Source: Haloferax sp. Atlit-12N (GTDB lineage Archaea > Halobacteriota > Halobacteria > Halobacteriales > Haloferacaceae). Taken from it: DNA of 64,000 nt. Below are positions 25,970 through 34,691 of this stretch, piece by piece (within the stretch, counting starts at the first letter, position 1; every line of letters begins with the position of its first letter). Position numbers and translations under genes: made by a program. The DNA lies in NCBI RefSeq assembly GCF_003383095.1, contig NZ_PSYW01000001.1, forward strand, positions 1,116,001 through 1,180,000. The letters are read 5' to 3'. The notes beneath the pieces are model-generated. The model saw only the letters and a list, made by a program, of their open reading frames with translations, did not search any database and was not told the DNA's origin.

Positions 25970-25991
25970 CGAACCCGCAGCCAGACGGTCC

Positions 25992-26435
25992 ATGCTCGAT
26001 ATGTTCCGGTCAGACACGCGCGCTATCGAAGGTCTCCCCGTCCGTCTCGTCGTCGCTCTCGTGGTCGGCGTCGCCAGCATGAGCGTCATGCTCAACATGC
26101 TCTCGGGAGTGCAGGGACTCGCCACCTCGGAACTCGACGTGAAGCCGACGCCCGACGTGGTCGGTCCGGGCGCACAGGACCTCGACTTCACCGTCGTCGA
26201 CCACGAGGGAAATCCCGTCGAGGGCGCGACGGTCATCGTGAAATCCGGTACCGCGGAAATCGACGGCGTTGCGACGGCAAAGACCGGCGGCGGCGGGGCA
26301 GCGACTGTTCACGTCGACGCCGAACTTGGGGCGAACCGCGAGGACGGGACGCTCGTCGTGGACGTGAAACCGCCCGCAGGAAGTTCGTTCGTTGACCGCC
26401 GCGAGAACACGAACGTGCTCGTCGTCCAAGACTGA
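25992..26435 (+). CDS. Membrane-anchored protein with Ig-like (carboxypeptidase-regulatory-like) domain
   Basis: 147 residues. After MLDMFRSDTRAIEGLPVRL comes one hydrophobic segment (VVALVVGVASMSVMLNML) resembling a class III/pilin-type N-terminus, then a beta-sandwich: DLDFTVVDHEGNPVEGATVIV is the typical start of carboxypeptidase-regulatory or Big-type domains. Probably a surface-exposed or pilin-like protein. Own leaderless promoter; convergent with tiaS. Function unknown. Confidence 0.7.
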   Translation: MLDMFRSDTRAIEGLPVRLVVALVVGVASMSVMLNMLSGVQGLATSELDVKPTPDVVGPGAQDLDFTVVDHEGNPVEGATVIVKSGTAEIDGVATAKTGGGGAATVHVDAELGANREDGTLVVDVKPPAGSSFVDRRENTNVLVVQD

Positions 26436-26480
26436 GCGCAGTACCCGGAATCCTAAACGTAGAAACCGCAGGCCACGACC

Positions 26481-27749
26481 TCAGCGTTCGGGGTGCGTCG
26501 CCGCGTCGAACCCGCCGCGAACGAGCGGTTTGGCGATGTGTCGGCGGGCGCAGGGCGGCACCTCGTACCAGCCAAGTTCGAGGTCGCGGTCGACCGCCCG
26601 CTCGACTTTGCCGGGCGCGTCGGTCCCGCAGTCGCGACACCGGTAGCCCTGATTCCGCCCGGCGCTTTTCATCGTCCGCCCGCAGTCGGGACAGACGGGC
26701 GTCGCGGGTTCCGTCCGCACGAGGTCGCGGACCGCGAACTTCTCCAGTTTGAGCGTCCCGTCACCGACCTCGCCGCAGGCGGTGAGCGCGTCGCCGACGC
26801 GGAGCGCCCGCACCCGGTTTCGGAAGCGCTTCGTCGGTTCGAAGGCGGCGACGGGGACCGTCGAGCCGTCGGCTTCGAGGTCGAAGAAGACGTGGCCGCC
26901 GGGGCGCGTCTCCGGGTCGGAGGCGACGGTGCCGGCGACGCGGTAGGCGCGGCCGTCGCGGAGGTCCGAGACGACGCCGTCTCGAAGGTGCGCGTCGGTC
27001 CCCTGGTTCGTGAGAAACGTCGCCGAGCGGTCGACGGGTTCCGAGTCGATGGCGGCGGCGACCTCGCGGACCGTGTCGGCGTCGTCGCCGCGGATGCCGT
27101 GGAGAATCGGCCCCGGCGCGTTCGGCACGCAGACGGCCTCGCCCTCCTCGCGGTCCACGGTGTCCCACGCGTCGGGGTACGCCGCGTCTGCGGCGTCGAA
27201 GACGGAGTCGAAGTCGACCTCTCGGGGCGTCCCACAGCGGTGGAACTCCCGGTAGGAGATGTGTTCGTAGGTCCACTCGTCGAAGGCGGCCCACGCACCG
27301 ATGGCCGCGAGCGCGCCGATGCGGCCCCGGCCGCCGTGCCAGCCCTCGGTCAGGAACCCGGAGCGCTCGGCGAGGTCGACCGCGGCGTCGAGGTCGTGGA
27401 AGTCGCGGACGGCGTGGCGGGCGAAGTCGGCGACGGCGGTCGAAACCGTGTCGGCGGACCCCGGCGCGACGACGATGCCCGGACTGGTTCGGTCGTCGTC
27501 GAGGACGGCCCAGCGGTCGAGTTCCTCGCGGGCGAGGTCGAACGCCGCGCCCGCGGGGAGGTCGGTGTGAATCGCCAGCGCCGCGTTCCCGCGGGTCTTG
27601 TGTTCGACCGCCGGATTCAGGCGAACGAGGAGTCGCCGCTCGACGGTTCCGCCGCGCGCCTCGACGGCCTCGGCGACGAGCGTCGCCAGATAGGTCGTAC
27701 ACATCCCGAGGGTTCGGGAGTCGGTGTCGTCGAGGCCGATGACGGTCAT
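26481..27749 (-). CDS. tiaS: tRNA(Ile2) 2-agmatinylcytidine synthetase TiaS
   Basis: 422 residues from MTVIGLDDTDSRTLGMCTTY. TiaS motifs are the ATP-binding DDTDS near the N-terminus, RLLVRLNPAVEHKTRGNAAL, the central FHRCGTPREVD and IRGDD segments, an OB-fold (residues about 275-350) and a C-terminal zinc ribbon CPDCGRTMKSAG...CRDCG. It uses ATP and agmatine to modify cytidine-34 of the CAU-anticodon tRNA-Ile so that it reads AUA; essential in archaea. A TATA (ACATTTATATAG, near 27798-27810) would give a leader of about 28 bases. Confidence 0.95.
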   Translation of the reverse strand: MTVIGLDDTDSRTLGMCTTYLATLVAEAVEARGGTVERRLLVRLNPAVEHKTRGNAALAIHTDLPAGAAFDLAREELDRWAVLDDDRTSPGIVVAPGSADTVSTAVADFARHAVRDFHDLDAAVDLAERSGFLTEGWHGGRGRIGALAAIGAWAAFDEWTYEHISYREFHRCGTPREVDFDSVFDAADAAYPDAWDTVDREEGEAVCVPNAPGPILHGIRGDDADTVREVAAAIDSEPVDRSATFLTNQGTDAHLRDGVVSDLRDGRAYRVAGTVASDPETRPGGHVFFDLEADGSTVPVAAFEPTKRFRNRVRALRVGDALTACGEVGDGTLKLEKFAVRDLVRTEPATPVCPDCGRTMKSAGRNQGYRCRDCGTDAPGKVERAVDRDLELGWYEVPPCARRHIAKPLVRGGFDAATHPER

Positions 27750-27860
27750 CGGCGGAGATTGCCGGAGGGCGCAGTAACGCCTTTCGGGTCGGTCGCGACT
27801 ATATAAATGTGGCATCGAGAAGGGATACACGTCGGCGAGGGCGGCGATACCGGGGAAAAC

Positions 27861-27870
27861 GCTTTATGGG
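27861..27870 (+). promoter_or_regulatory. TATA box of the COG1395-type regulator
   Basis: gctttatggg, centred 27 bases before the ATG at 27892: leaderless. It is divergent from the tiaS promoter. Confidence 0.6.
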
Positions 27871-27891
27871 CCGAATCGCTTATTGCCCCCT

Positions 27892-28866
27892 ATGTCCCGG
27901 TCAGCGCTGGTTGGTAATGTCGCCGCGATGCTCCAAGACGCGGGCTTCGTCGTGAGCGACCGCATCGCCATCCGGCCGAAGAGCTTCGACCTCGCCGCTC
28001 GGAGGGGCGAGGACCTGTTGCTCCTCAAGATACTGGGGAACATCGACGCGTTCGACGGCATCACCGGCTCCGAGATGCGACGTCTCGGTTCGTACCTCGA
28101 CGCCACGCCGTTGGTCGTCGGGCTTCGGACCCGAGACGAGGACCTCAAACCCGGCGTCGTCTACTTCCGCCACGGCGTGCCGGTGTTGAACCCCGACACC
28201 GCCATGGACCTGTTCGTCGAGGAGGTTCCCCCACTCATCTACGCCGCTCCCGGCGGGCTGTACGTGAGCCTCGACGGCGACGTGCTCGCCGAAGAGCGGC
28301 AAGAACGCGGGTGGAGCCTCGGACAGCTCGCGACCGAACTCGGCGTCTCGCGGCGCACCGTCTCGAAGTACGAAAACGGCATGAACGCGAGCATCGAGGT
28401 GGCGATTCACCTCGAAGAGCTGTTCGACCGGCCGTTCTCGAACCCGGTCGACGTGCTCACGGGCGCGGAGGACGTGCGCGACGCCCAGCCGACGCCCGAC
28501 GACCCCGACGTGGACCCCGACGACGAACACGTCCTGTCGGTGCTGACGCGCGCCGGCTTCACGGTCCACCCGACCGCCCGCGCACCGTTCAAGGCCGTCA
28601 GCGAGGACGCCGGACGCAAGAAGGAGACGAACGTCCTCACCGGCCACTCGCCGTTCACTCGGAGTGCCGAAAAGCGCGCCCAAATCATGTCTTCGCTCGG
28701 CGAAATCACGCGGACGCGCTCCGTCTACTTCGTCGAGGAACAGCAGAAGCGCGAGTCGGTCGACGGCACCGGCATCGTCAGCTGTGAGGAACTCGCCGCC
28801 ATCGACGACCCCGACGAGATTCGCGACCTGATTCGCGAGCGGACCCGCGACCCCGCAGAGAGCTAA
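27892..28866 (+). CDS. HTH-type transcriptional regulator, conserved archaeal (COG1395-like)
   Basis: 324 residues from [20 protein letters not shown] (a TTG three codons earlier is unlikely). The N-terminal 110 residues resemble a nuclease-like/DUF domain ([19 protein letters not shown]), then an XRE-type helix-turn-helix at about residues 128-160: [18 protein letters not shown] followed by [11 protein letters not shown]. The C-terminal half ([21 protein letters not shown]...) looks like a second copy of the N-terminal fold, a plan seen in the MJ0272 family of predicted archaeal regulators. Targets unknown. Leaderless promoter. Confidence 0.88.
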   Translation: MSRSALVGNVAAMLQDAGFVVSDRIAIRPKSFDLAARRGEDLLLLKILGNIDAFDGITGSEMRRLGSYLDATPLVVGLRTRDEDLKPGVVYFRHGVPVLNPDTAMDLFVEEVPPLIYAAPGGLYVSLDGDVLAEERQERGWSLGQLATELGVSRRTVSKYENGMNASIEVAIHLEELFDRPFSNPVDVLTGAEDVRDAQPTPDDPDVDPDDEHVLSVLTRAGFTVHPTARAPFKAVSEDAGRKKETNVLTGHSPFTRSAEKRAQIMSSLGEITRTRSVYFVEEQQKRESVDGTGIVSCEELAAIDDPDEIRDLIRERTRDPAES

Positions 28867-28945
28867 CCGACGCGCCAGCCCGGCGGCGTCGGGCGCTCGC
28901 GTCCGAGCGACTATCGTTATCCGTCTCGCCAGCGTAGCGACTGTG

Positions 28946-29329
28946 ATGTCGAAATCGAGGGGAGCAAACGAGAGCGCAGGGACGAGCAGGGGGTCGCGGG
29001 CGGCCGTCGAAACGCTCGCGGCCGCGGTGTGGCGCGAGGCCGCGTCGTGGCCGGCGGTCGAGCGGACGGCGCTTTTCGGCTGTCCGTCGTTCCGGGCGAA
29101 CGGGACGCTCTTCGCCGTCGTCTCCGAGCAGGGACTCTCGCTCACGTCGCTGCCGGCCGAGGCGAGAACCGCGGTTGCGGAACGACACCGCGTCCTGCCG
29201 TTCGAGGCGAACGGTCGCGTCGTCGGGTCGTGGGTGACCGTCGATATCGAACCGAACCGAATCGCCGAACTCTCGGACGCGCTCCGCGCGAGCTACGAGG
29301 CGGCACTCGGTCGAAAACGAGAACAGTAG
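28946..29329 (+). CDS. MmcQ/YjbR-like small protein
   Basis: 127 residues from ATG at 28946 (a GTG one codon earlier is possible). After a Ser/Arg-rich start, the core (WPAVERTALFGCPSFRANGTLF...LSLTSLPAEARTAVAERH...RVVGSWVTVDIEP) fits the MmcQ/YjbR/TfoX-N-like alpha-beta fold, including the final WV...V strand. These proteins are suspected of binding DNA or small ligands, but no role is established. Monocistronic by spacing. Confidence 0.55.
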   Translation: MSKSRGANESAGTSRGSRAAVETLAAAVWREAASWPAVERTALFGCPSFRANGTLFAVVSEQGLSLTSLPAEARTAVAERHRVLPFEANGRVVGSWVTVDIEPNRIAELSDALRASYEAALGRKREQ

Positions 29330-29377
29330 GCGGGAGCACGACGCTCACCGCGGGACGAACCGAACGGGGGGACGGAG

Positions 29378-29632
29378 TTACGCCGCCGAACCGTAGGTCT
29401 CTTCGAGATAGTCGACGATATCGTCGCTCTCGGGCATCCCCTCGACACCGTGTTCCTCGTCGACGAGGACGGGGACGCCGGTCTGGCCGCTTACCTCCTC
29501 GACTTCCGTGCGCTCGGCGTGGGCGCTGGGGACCATCTGCGACTCGTATTCGAGGTCGAGTTCGGCGAGCTTGTTCTTCACCTTCGCGCAGTACGGACAG
29601 CCCTGCAGTTCGTAGAGGATGAGGTCAGACAT
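29378..29632 (-). CDS. Glutaredoxin
   Basis: 84 residues from MSDLILYELQGCPYCAKVKN. It has the CPYC active site at residues 12-15, the cis-Pro motif TGVPVLVD and the GMPESDDIVDYLEETYG helix of glutathione-type glutaredoxins. Haloarchaea use gamma-glutamylcysteine rather than glutathione, so that is the probable thiol partner (inference). Upstream in-frame codons are out of family. Confidence 0.92.
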   Translation of the reverse strand: MSDLILYELQGCPYCAKVKNKLAELDLEYESQMVPSAHAERTEVEEVSGQTGVPVLVDEEHGVEGMPESDDIVDYLEETYGSAA

Positions 29633-29722
29633 CGACCCGACGTATGGAGCCGCGGCTAATGAGTGCCATGGTCTTATGCAATCGCACCACACGACCCCGA
29701 AAGGCACGCTGTGGGGTCGGCG

Positions 29723-31111
29723 TTACCTCCCGAGCAGTTCGCGGAACGCGGCGAGGAGCCGCCGGCGCATCAGATACAACTCTCCGCCCGTCGCGGTGAG
29801 ACCGACGCCGACGGCGCACACCGCCCAAAACAGGTCCCACGGCGTCATCCACACCGGGCGGAGCCACGGCAGGACGTGCGACAGTCGCGTCGAGAGCCCG
29901 CTCATCGGCTCTTCGAGCGGCGTCCCGGTGAAGGTCGATTGGACTCGCGTGACGAAGTCCACGCTTCCGTCGCCGCCCGCGGTGAGGTTCGCGCTCCCGG
30001 TAATTGGGTACGAGCCGTTGGCGTTCAGGTCGCGAATCGTCGGCCCGGAGGACTCGTCGCCGTGGGCGACGCGCTCTGCGTCGTACGGGCCCCACGTCGC
30101 GTAGTATTCCCAGACGACCTCACCGGTCGGCGTGATTTCTATCACGCGGTGGTTGAGCGTGTCGACGACGAGCGTGTTCCCGTTGGGGAGGCGGTCGGCG
30201 TCGCGCGGCCAATTGAGCGTGTCCGACCCGACGGACCACGTTCGGACCCACTCGCCGTCTTCCTTCGCGTACTCGACGATGCGGTTGTTCCCGCTGTCGG
30301 CGACGAGCATGGTCGGCGTGCCGTTCTCGCTGACCAGCCAGTCCGGGTTGTGCTGTTCGTTGAGCACGTCGTGGTTGTCGTCGGTACCGAGCCGTTCGAC
30401 GATTTCTTTCGACTCCATGTCGACGACGATTGCTTGGTCGAAGTTCCGCGGCGACAGCAAGAGCCGACCGTCGCCGATGTAGTCCACGTCGTTGACGTGG
30501 CTCCAGTCGGCGTTGTAGCCGCCGTCGGTGTCGGCCGGGAAGTGGTTCTTGAAGTACCACTCCCAGGTGATTTCGTCGGTCGTTCGGTTGTACACGACGA
30601 TTCGGTCCTCGCTGACGCCGGCGGAGTCGTTCCACTCACGCATGTTGGCGATGAGGAGTTCGTCCTCGCCGAAGGCGTCCACGTCGTGGGTGTCCTCCAT
30701 GTCGAACCGCTGTTCCCAGACGCGTTCGCGGGTGTCCGGGTCGAGTTCGAACACGACGGTGTCGGTCCCGCGCGGCGACGAGACGAGCAGGTTCCCGTTC
30801 GGAAGCGGGTCGACGTCGAAGAACCACGCGCTCCCGTTGACGGAGTCGTTGTACGTCCACTGGAGGCTCCCGCGCTCGTCGACCGAGACGACCCGCGCGG
30901 GCTTCTTGGGGTTCGTGTTCCCGTCGAAGGTGTATCCCTGGACGCTCACAAGCGTCGTACCGTTTGCGGGGCTGGTGACGGTCCCCGGTTCGAGACTCGT
31001 CTGTTGGGAGGGGTCGTACGTCAACGCGGAGACCGCCGAGGGAGCGAGAAGGCCGATAATGAGGAGAAACACGACTCCCCTGAGGGCGAGCCGCTCGGTG
31101 GATATACTCAT
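29723..31111 (-). CDS. Arylsulfotransferase (ASST)-like beta-propeller membrane protein
   Basis: 462 residues from MSISTERLALRGVVFLLIIG. A signal/anchor helix (residues about 10-30) is followed by a six-bladed-type propeller with repeated blade signatures: DVDPLPNGNLLVSS, HDVDAFGEDELLIA, WSHVNDVDYIGDGRLLLS, ADRLPNGNTLVVDTLNHRVIEI, and the ASST-like DNNHDVLNEQHNPDWL. A C-terminal membrane helix (PWDLFWAVCAVGVGLTATGG) and a basic end follow. In ASST-family enzymes a propeller histidine carries the sulfate; the His-rich segment fits, but catalysis is unproven and a structural surface role is possible. Confidence 0.75.
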   Translation of the reverse strand: MSISTERLALRGVVFLLIIGLLAPSAVSALTYDPSQQTSLEPGTVTSPANGTTLVSVQGYTFDGNTNPKKPARVVSVDERGSLQWTYNDSVNGSAWFFDVDPLPNGNLLVSSPRGTDTVVFELDPDTRERVWEQRFDMEDTHDVDAFGEDELLIANMREWNDSAGVSEDRIVVYNRTTDEITWEWYFKNHFPADTDGGYNADWSHVNDVDYIGDGRLLLSPRNFDQAIVVDMESKEIVERLGTDDNHDVLNEQHNPDWLVSENGTPTMLVADSGNNRIVEYAKEDGEWVRTWSVGSDTLNWPRDADRLPNGNTLVVDTLNHRVIEITPTGEVVWEYYATWGPYDAERVAHGDESSGPTIRDLNANGSYPITGSANLTAGGDGSVDFVTRVQSTFTGTPLEEPMSGLSTRLSHVLPWLRPVWMTPWDLFWAVCAVGVGLTATGGELYLMRRRLLAAFRELLGR

Positions 31112-31140
31112 ACGGAGAGGCTTAGAACCGAGACTGCCCA

Positions 31141-31150
31141 ATACTTTATG
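31141..31150 (-). promoter_or_regulatory. TATA box of the ASST-like gene
   Basis: CATAAAGTAT on the minus strand, about 35 bases before the ATG at 31111, predicting a leader of about 7 bases. Confidence 0.5.
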
Positions 31151-31204
31151 AATCCCGTCGGGCCGTGAGAAAATCAGCGCGGTGAGAGGGTCGTCCGAAC
31201 GGGA

Positions 31205-32617
31205 TTAGACCTGCGCCTGCAGCATGCCCGAGGTACGGACGACGAAGTAGAGGACGAACGCGGCGGCGAGCGCCCACTGACCGGCGCTGACGTCGTCGTA
31301 CTCGCCGGCGGCGACCTTCACGAGCGGGTACGAGACGATGCCCGCCGCGATGCCGTAGGCGATGGAGTACGTGAAGGGCATGACGAGGATGGTCATACCG
31401 GCGGGGATGGTAAAGGTCAGGTCGTCCCACTTGATGTCGACGACGTTGCGGAGCATCACGACGCCGATGACGACGAGCGCGATGTGGGAGGCGTACTGCG
31501 GGATGGCCGTCGCGAGCGGGACGATGGCGAGCGAGCCGAGGAACAAGAGGGCGACGACGAGCGCGGTGAGGCCCGTGCGACCGCCCTCTTCGACGCCGGT
31601 GGCGGACTCGATGTACGTCGTGACCGTCGAGGTGCCGAGCATCGCGCCCGCGGTGGTGCCGACCGCGTCGGCCATGAGCGGCTTGTCGATGTCGGGGAGG
31701 TCGCCGTTCTCGTCGAGGAAGCCCCCGGCCTGACCGACGCCGACGAGCGTGCCGGCGGTGTCGAAGAAGTCGACGAAGAAGAACGTGATGACGATGAGGG
31801 CGAAGCTGAACGCCTCGACGTTGCCGAAGCCGGAGATGAACGCGCCGGCCAGCGGCGTGATGTCGTAGGTGGCCGCCGAGGAACCGGCGACGAGACCGGC
31901 CTCGGACGAGACGACGCCCGAGACGGTGAGGCCCCACCCGAGAAGCGACGTGCCGACGATGCCGATGATGATGGAACCGGGGACGTTCGCCGCGTAGAGC
32001 GCGAACGTGAAGAACAGGCCGACGATGGAGATGATGGCGACGGGGTTCGACGCGAGGTCACCCATCGTGATGAGCGTCGCGGTGTCGTCGACGACGATGC
32101 CCATCGCTTGTAACCCGATAATCGCTAAGAACAGTCCGATACCGGTTCCGACGGCCATCTTGACCGGTTCGGGGAACACCTTGATGATGGCTTCCCGCGC
32201 GCCGGCCGCGGTGAGCGCGATGAAGATGATGCCCTCGACGAAGACGGCTGCGAGCGCCGTCTGCCACGGGACGCCCAGCGCGCCGACGACGGTGAACGCG
32301 AAGAAGGCGTTCAGGCCGAGGCCCGGCGCTTGCGCGAAGGGCCGATTGGCGTAGAACGCCATAACCGTGGTCGCGATGGCGGCCGCGAGGATGGTGACGA
32401 CGGCGAGCATTGCCTGCACCTCGGTCCACGCGTATCCCTGGATGGCGATTCCGTCGACGCCCGGAATGTTCGGGTTGTCTACGAGAATCGACGGGTTGAC
32501 GACCACGATGTACGACATCGTGAGGAACGTCGTCAAGCCCGCGAGAATCTCGGTCCTGACCGTGGACCCGTGTTTATGCACGTCGAAGTAGTTTGCGAGG
32601 GTTTCAGAGAGCCCCAT
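31205..32617 (-). CDS. NCS2 family purine (adenine/guanine/hypoxanthine) permease, AzgA type
   Basis: 470 residues, 12-14 hydrophobic helices. Family marks are the N-terminal GSTVRTEILAGLTTFLTMSYIVVVNPSIL, AQAPGLGLNAFFAF in the substrate/proton path, and VVTFFFVDFFDTAGTLVG-like ITFFFVDFFDTAGTL in the scaffold. AzgA-type members import nucleobases with protons. The gene lies downstream of a PRTase-type regulator and pyrE on the same strand, so a purine-salvage cluster is likely. Promoter TATA at 32649-32656. Confidence 0.92.
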   Translation of the reverse strand: MGLSETLANYFDVHKHGSTVRTEILAGLTTFLTMSYIVVVNPSILVDNPNIPGVDGIAIQGYAWTEVQAMLAVVTILAAAIATTVMAFYANRPFAQAPGLGLNAFFAFTVVGALGVPWQTALAAVFVEGIIFIALTAAGAREAIIKVFPEPVKMAVGTGIGLFLAIIGLQAMGIVVDDTATLITMGDLASNPVAIISIVGLFFTFALYAANVPGSIIIGIVGTSLLGWGLTVSGVVSSEAGLVAGSSAATYDITPLAGAFISGFGNVEAFSFALIVITFFFVDFFDTAGTLVGVGQAGGFLDENGDLPDIDKPLMADAVGTTAGAMLGTSTVTTYIESATGVEEGGRTGLTALVVALLFLGSLAIVPLATAIPQYASHIALVVIGVVMLRNVVDIKWDDLTFTIPAGMTILVMPFTYSIAYGIAAGIVSYPLVKVAAGEYDDVSAGQWALAAAFVLYFVVRTSGMLQAQV

Positions 32618-32648
32618 GATGCACGACTAAGCATACCCCTGATTGCAC

Positions 32649-32656
32649 ACATAAGC
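32649..32656 (-). promoter_or_regulatory. TATA box of the purine permease gene
   Basis: GCTTATGT on the minus strand, about 35 bases before the ATG at 32617; leader about 9 bases. A palindrome (32683-32694) lies 30-40 bases further upstream. Confidence 0.55.
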
Positions 32657-32682
32657 ATTACCATCCGAGCGGGCAGAATTAC

Positions 32683-32694
32683 CCACGAACGTGG
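32683..32694. promoter_or_regulatory. 12-bp palindrome upstream of the purine permease
   Basis: CCACGAACGTGG, a perfect palindrome except for the central AA, between the regulator gene end and the permease TATA box. Position suits a transcription-factor site; the PRTase-domain regulator encoded just upstream is the obvious candidate. The surrounding 186-base gap is AT-richer than average. Confidence 0.4.
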
Positions 32695-32803
32695 ATTAAA
32701 CGACTCGTTCGACGTGAACTAACGACACAGAAGTGCCTATTTCTACGCCAAATATAATTGAACTAATTAGTTTAGAGACGTTTATTAGCGCGGTGGTGAG
32801 GCG

Positions 32804-33517
32804 TCAGTCGAAACTGCTCAGCGCGCCGACCGGCGCGTCGGTGAGTTCGCGGGCGCGGTTCGTCCCCTCGTCGCCGACGGCGATGAGCGCGAAGACGCCG
32901 GCGATGTTGGCGTCGGCCTGCAGCGCGATGTCCAAGAGGAGTTCCTGCGTCTCGCCCGAGCGGATGAGGTCGTCGACGACGAGGACGCGCTCGCCGTCGT
33001 CGATGGCGCTGGCGGGGAGGTAGTAGGTGAGTTCGATGCCGGACGCGAGGCGCTGGCGCGACTCGATGAAGTCCTCGACGGCGGTCTCTTTCGACTTCTT
33101 CGCGTACGCGAGGCGCGCGCCGAAGTAGCTCGCCATCGCCGCGCCGAGGGTGATGCCGTCGGTCGCCGCGGTCAGAATCACGTCGGGGCGTTCGAGGTCC
33201 AGCGTGTTCGCCGCGACGGGCGCGACGAGGTCGAGGAACGACTGGTCGAAGACGACGCCGGAGTTGTCGACGTAGCCCTCGTCGTCGAATCGGACGCGGG
33301 CTTCGAGTTCGTCGGCGAGCGCGTCGCGGCCGACGCCCTCGACGACCTCGCGGGCGCGTTCGACCCCGGGCAGGACGTGCCCGTTGACGTAGCGGTTGAG
33401 GTCGCCGGCCGGCAGGTCCGTGAGTTCGGCCAACTCGTCGTACGTCCGGGTCTCTTTGAGCATCCGGAGCACGGAGACAGCCTGCAACTGGAGTGCGGCC
33501 TTCTCTGCTCTGTTCAT
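32804..33517 (-). CDS. PRTase-domain transcriptional regulator (PyrE-like, GfcR-type)
   Basis: 237 residues from MNRAEKAALQLQAVSVLRML. The first 65 residues form a helix-turn-helix (ETRTYDELAELTDLPAGDLNRYVNGHVLPG) and the remainder a type I phosphoribosyltransferase domain with the PRPP loop RVLVVDDLIRSGETQ and the flap/substrate strand DVILTAATDGITLG. Such HTH-PRTase fusions (COG0856, including GfcR) act as regulators that sense PRPP or nucleobases rather than as enzymes. Its position between pyrE and a purine permease suggests control of purine uptake; target genes are inferred. Confidence 0.85.
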   Translation of the reverse strand: MNRAEKAALQLQAVSVLRMLKETRTYDELAELTDLPAGDLNRYVNGHVLPGVERAREVVEGVGRDALADELEARVRFDDEGYVDNSGVVFDQSFLDLVAPVAANTLDLERPDVILTAATDGITLGAAMASYFGARLAYAKKSKETAVEDFIESRQRLASGIELTYYLPASAIDDGERVLVVDDLIRSGETQELLLDIALQADANIAGVFALIAVGDEGTNRARELTDAPVGALSSFD

Positions 33518-33591
33518 GCCTCCGCCTTCGTACTTGCACAAAAATGAATACTTCGATTGCCGATTCCGAGTGAATTAGTCACAAGCGTGTA

Positions 33592-34122
33592 TTAGCGGTC
33601 GGCGTCAGCCAGCAGGTCCTCGGCGGTGAGAAGCGACTCCAGTTCGATGTCGTGTTCGGCTAACAGCTCCGCTGCACCCTCCTGTCGGTCCACGACGACG
33701 ATGACGCGGTCGACGACCGCGCCGGCCTCGCGGAGCGCCTCCACGGCGTCGACGGCGCTCTGGCCGGTCGTCGCGATGTCTTCGAGGACGACGACTTCCT
33801 CGCCCTCGTCGAGCGCGCCCTCGATGCGCTTGGCCGTCCCGTACTCCTTCGCCTTCTTCCGGGCGATGACGTACGGCTTGTTCGTCTCGACCGCGGTCGC
33901 GGCCACGAGCGGGACCGCACCGAGCGCGACGCCCGCGAGCTTGTCGTCGTCCGCGACGCGCTCCGCGAACGCCTCGGCGATGAGCTTCAGACACCGGGGG
34001 TCGGTCTCGAAGAGGTACTTGTCCACGTAGTAGCTCGACGTGCCGCCGTGGGAGAGTTCGAACTCGCCGAACTGGACCGCGTCGGCGGCTCGAAGCGCCT
34101 CGATGAGTGCTGCGTTCGCCAT
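33592..34122 (-). CDS. pyrE: Orotate phosphoribosyltransferase
   Basis: 176 residues from [20 protein letters not shown]. It contains [18 protein letters not shown], the pyrimidine-binding [15 protein letters not shown] loop and the PRPP motif [18 protein letters not shown]. It converts orotate and PRPP to OMP in UMP synthesis. In Haloferax the homologue pyrE2 is the familiar uracil-auxotrophy marker. Promoter CGCTTAAGCG at 34148-34157 is about 30 bases upstream, giving almost no leader. The regulator gene follows after 74 bases. Confidence 0.96.
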   Translation of the reverse strand: MANAALIEALRAADAVQFGEFELSHGGTSSYYVDKYLFETDPRCLKLIAEAFAERVADDDKLAGVALGAVPLVAATAVETNKPYVIARKKAKEYGTAKRIEGALDEGEEVVVLEDIATTGQSAVDAVEALREAGAVVDRVIVVVDRQEGAAELLAEHDIELESLLTAEDLLADADR

Positions 34123-34147
34123 CTTGTTTCGAGAGGGTTCAGGGAGG

Positions 34148-34157
34148 CGCTTAAGCG
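34148..34157 (-). promoter_or_regulatory. TATA-like box of pyrE
   Basis: CGCTTAAGCG, itself palindromic, centred about 30 bases upstream of the pyrE ATG. Confidence 0.5.
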
Positions 34158-34189
34158 GGACGGTTCGGGGTGGGTGGCACAAATAGTCG

Positions 34190-34690
34190 GCTGTACCCGA
34201 GAGATATATCATCCTACCTGTGAGAGAAGATGTGAATTCGTTCTCCGACCCGGACCACCTGCGGAACACGGCAAAGACTGGCTGGCTGTGGCTCGACAGA
34301 AAACCGAGTCACTTCTCGATACCTCAGTCGTCTTAGAGAAGGTTGAGTTCGTCCGCTGTATCGAGTTTCAATCCGCGGACGCACCACGATGCACAACGTG
34401 GTCTTTCGTGCTTCAGTATCTGATGATGTAGTTATTGAGGAGACACAGAAACAGGAAGACCGGGTGCTTAGCTGGTTTGCAGGAGTTCCTGAGAAACAGG
34501 AAGGAGACGTTGCCGACGATATTCGACATTTCGTGGAGAACTGACGTGGCGAGGTCCGGTTGAACCGGTTCAGCAATCGTTCTGTTACTGTACTGCGAGC
34601 GAGGCCGAAGGCCGAGTCTCGCCGCCTTTTTTCCTCCAGGTTTTTCAAGGAGCGGGTCGCCGGAGGCGACCCCGACGCAGAAAAAAGTGG
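34190..34690. other. AT-rich intergenic stretch with short degraded or micro-ORFs
   Basis: Between pyrE and carS lie about 500 bases that are visibly richer in A and T than both neighbours. They hold short open frames (34232-34336 behind a TATA-like gagatatatc, and 34389-34544), a hairpin GGGTCGCC-GGA-GGCGACCC (34656-34674) and T/A runs at both ends (34627-34632, 34680-34685). It looks like a remnant of inserted DNA or a site of small genes; no known element recognised. Confidence 0.5.
34389..34544 (+). CDS. Candidate 51-aa acidic micro-protein
   Basis: The frame starts MHNVVFRASVSDDVVIEETQ and ends DDIRHFVEN with a TGA. It is acidic and helical, as haloarchaeal proteins are, but codons are AT-rich and no promoter or ribosome-binding site is obvious. 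It could be the C-terminal remnant of a lost gene. Listed because it is the best coding candidate in this gap. Confidence 0.3.
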   Translation: MHNVVFRASVSDDVVIEETQKQEDRVLSWFAGVPEKQEGDVADDIRHFVEN

Positions 34691-34691
34691 G

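Noticed and set aside
34048-34431. 127-codon plus-strand frame crossing the pyrE start region
   Set aside because: It begins inside pyrE on the opposite strand; composition is mixed and the first half is only the shadow of pyrE and its promoter.
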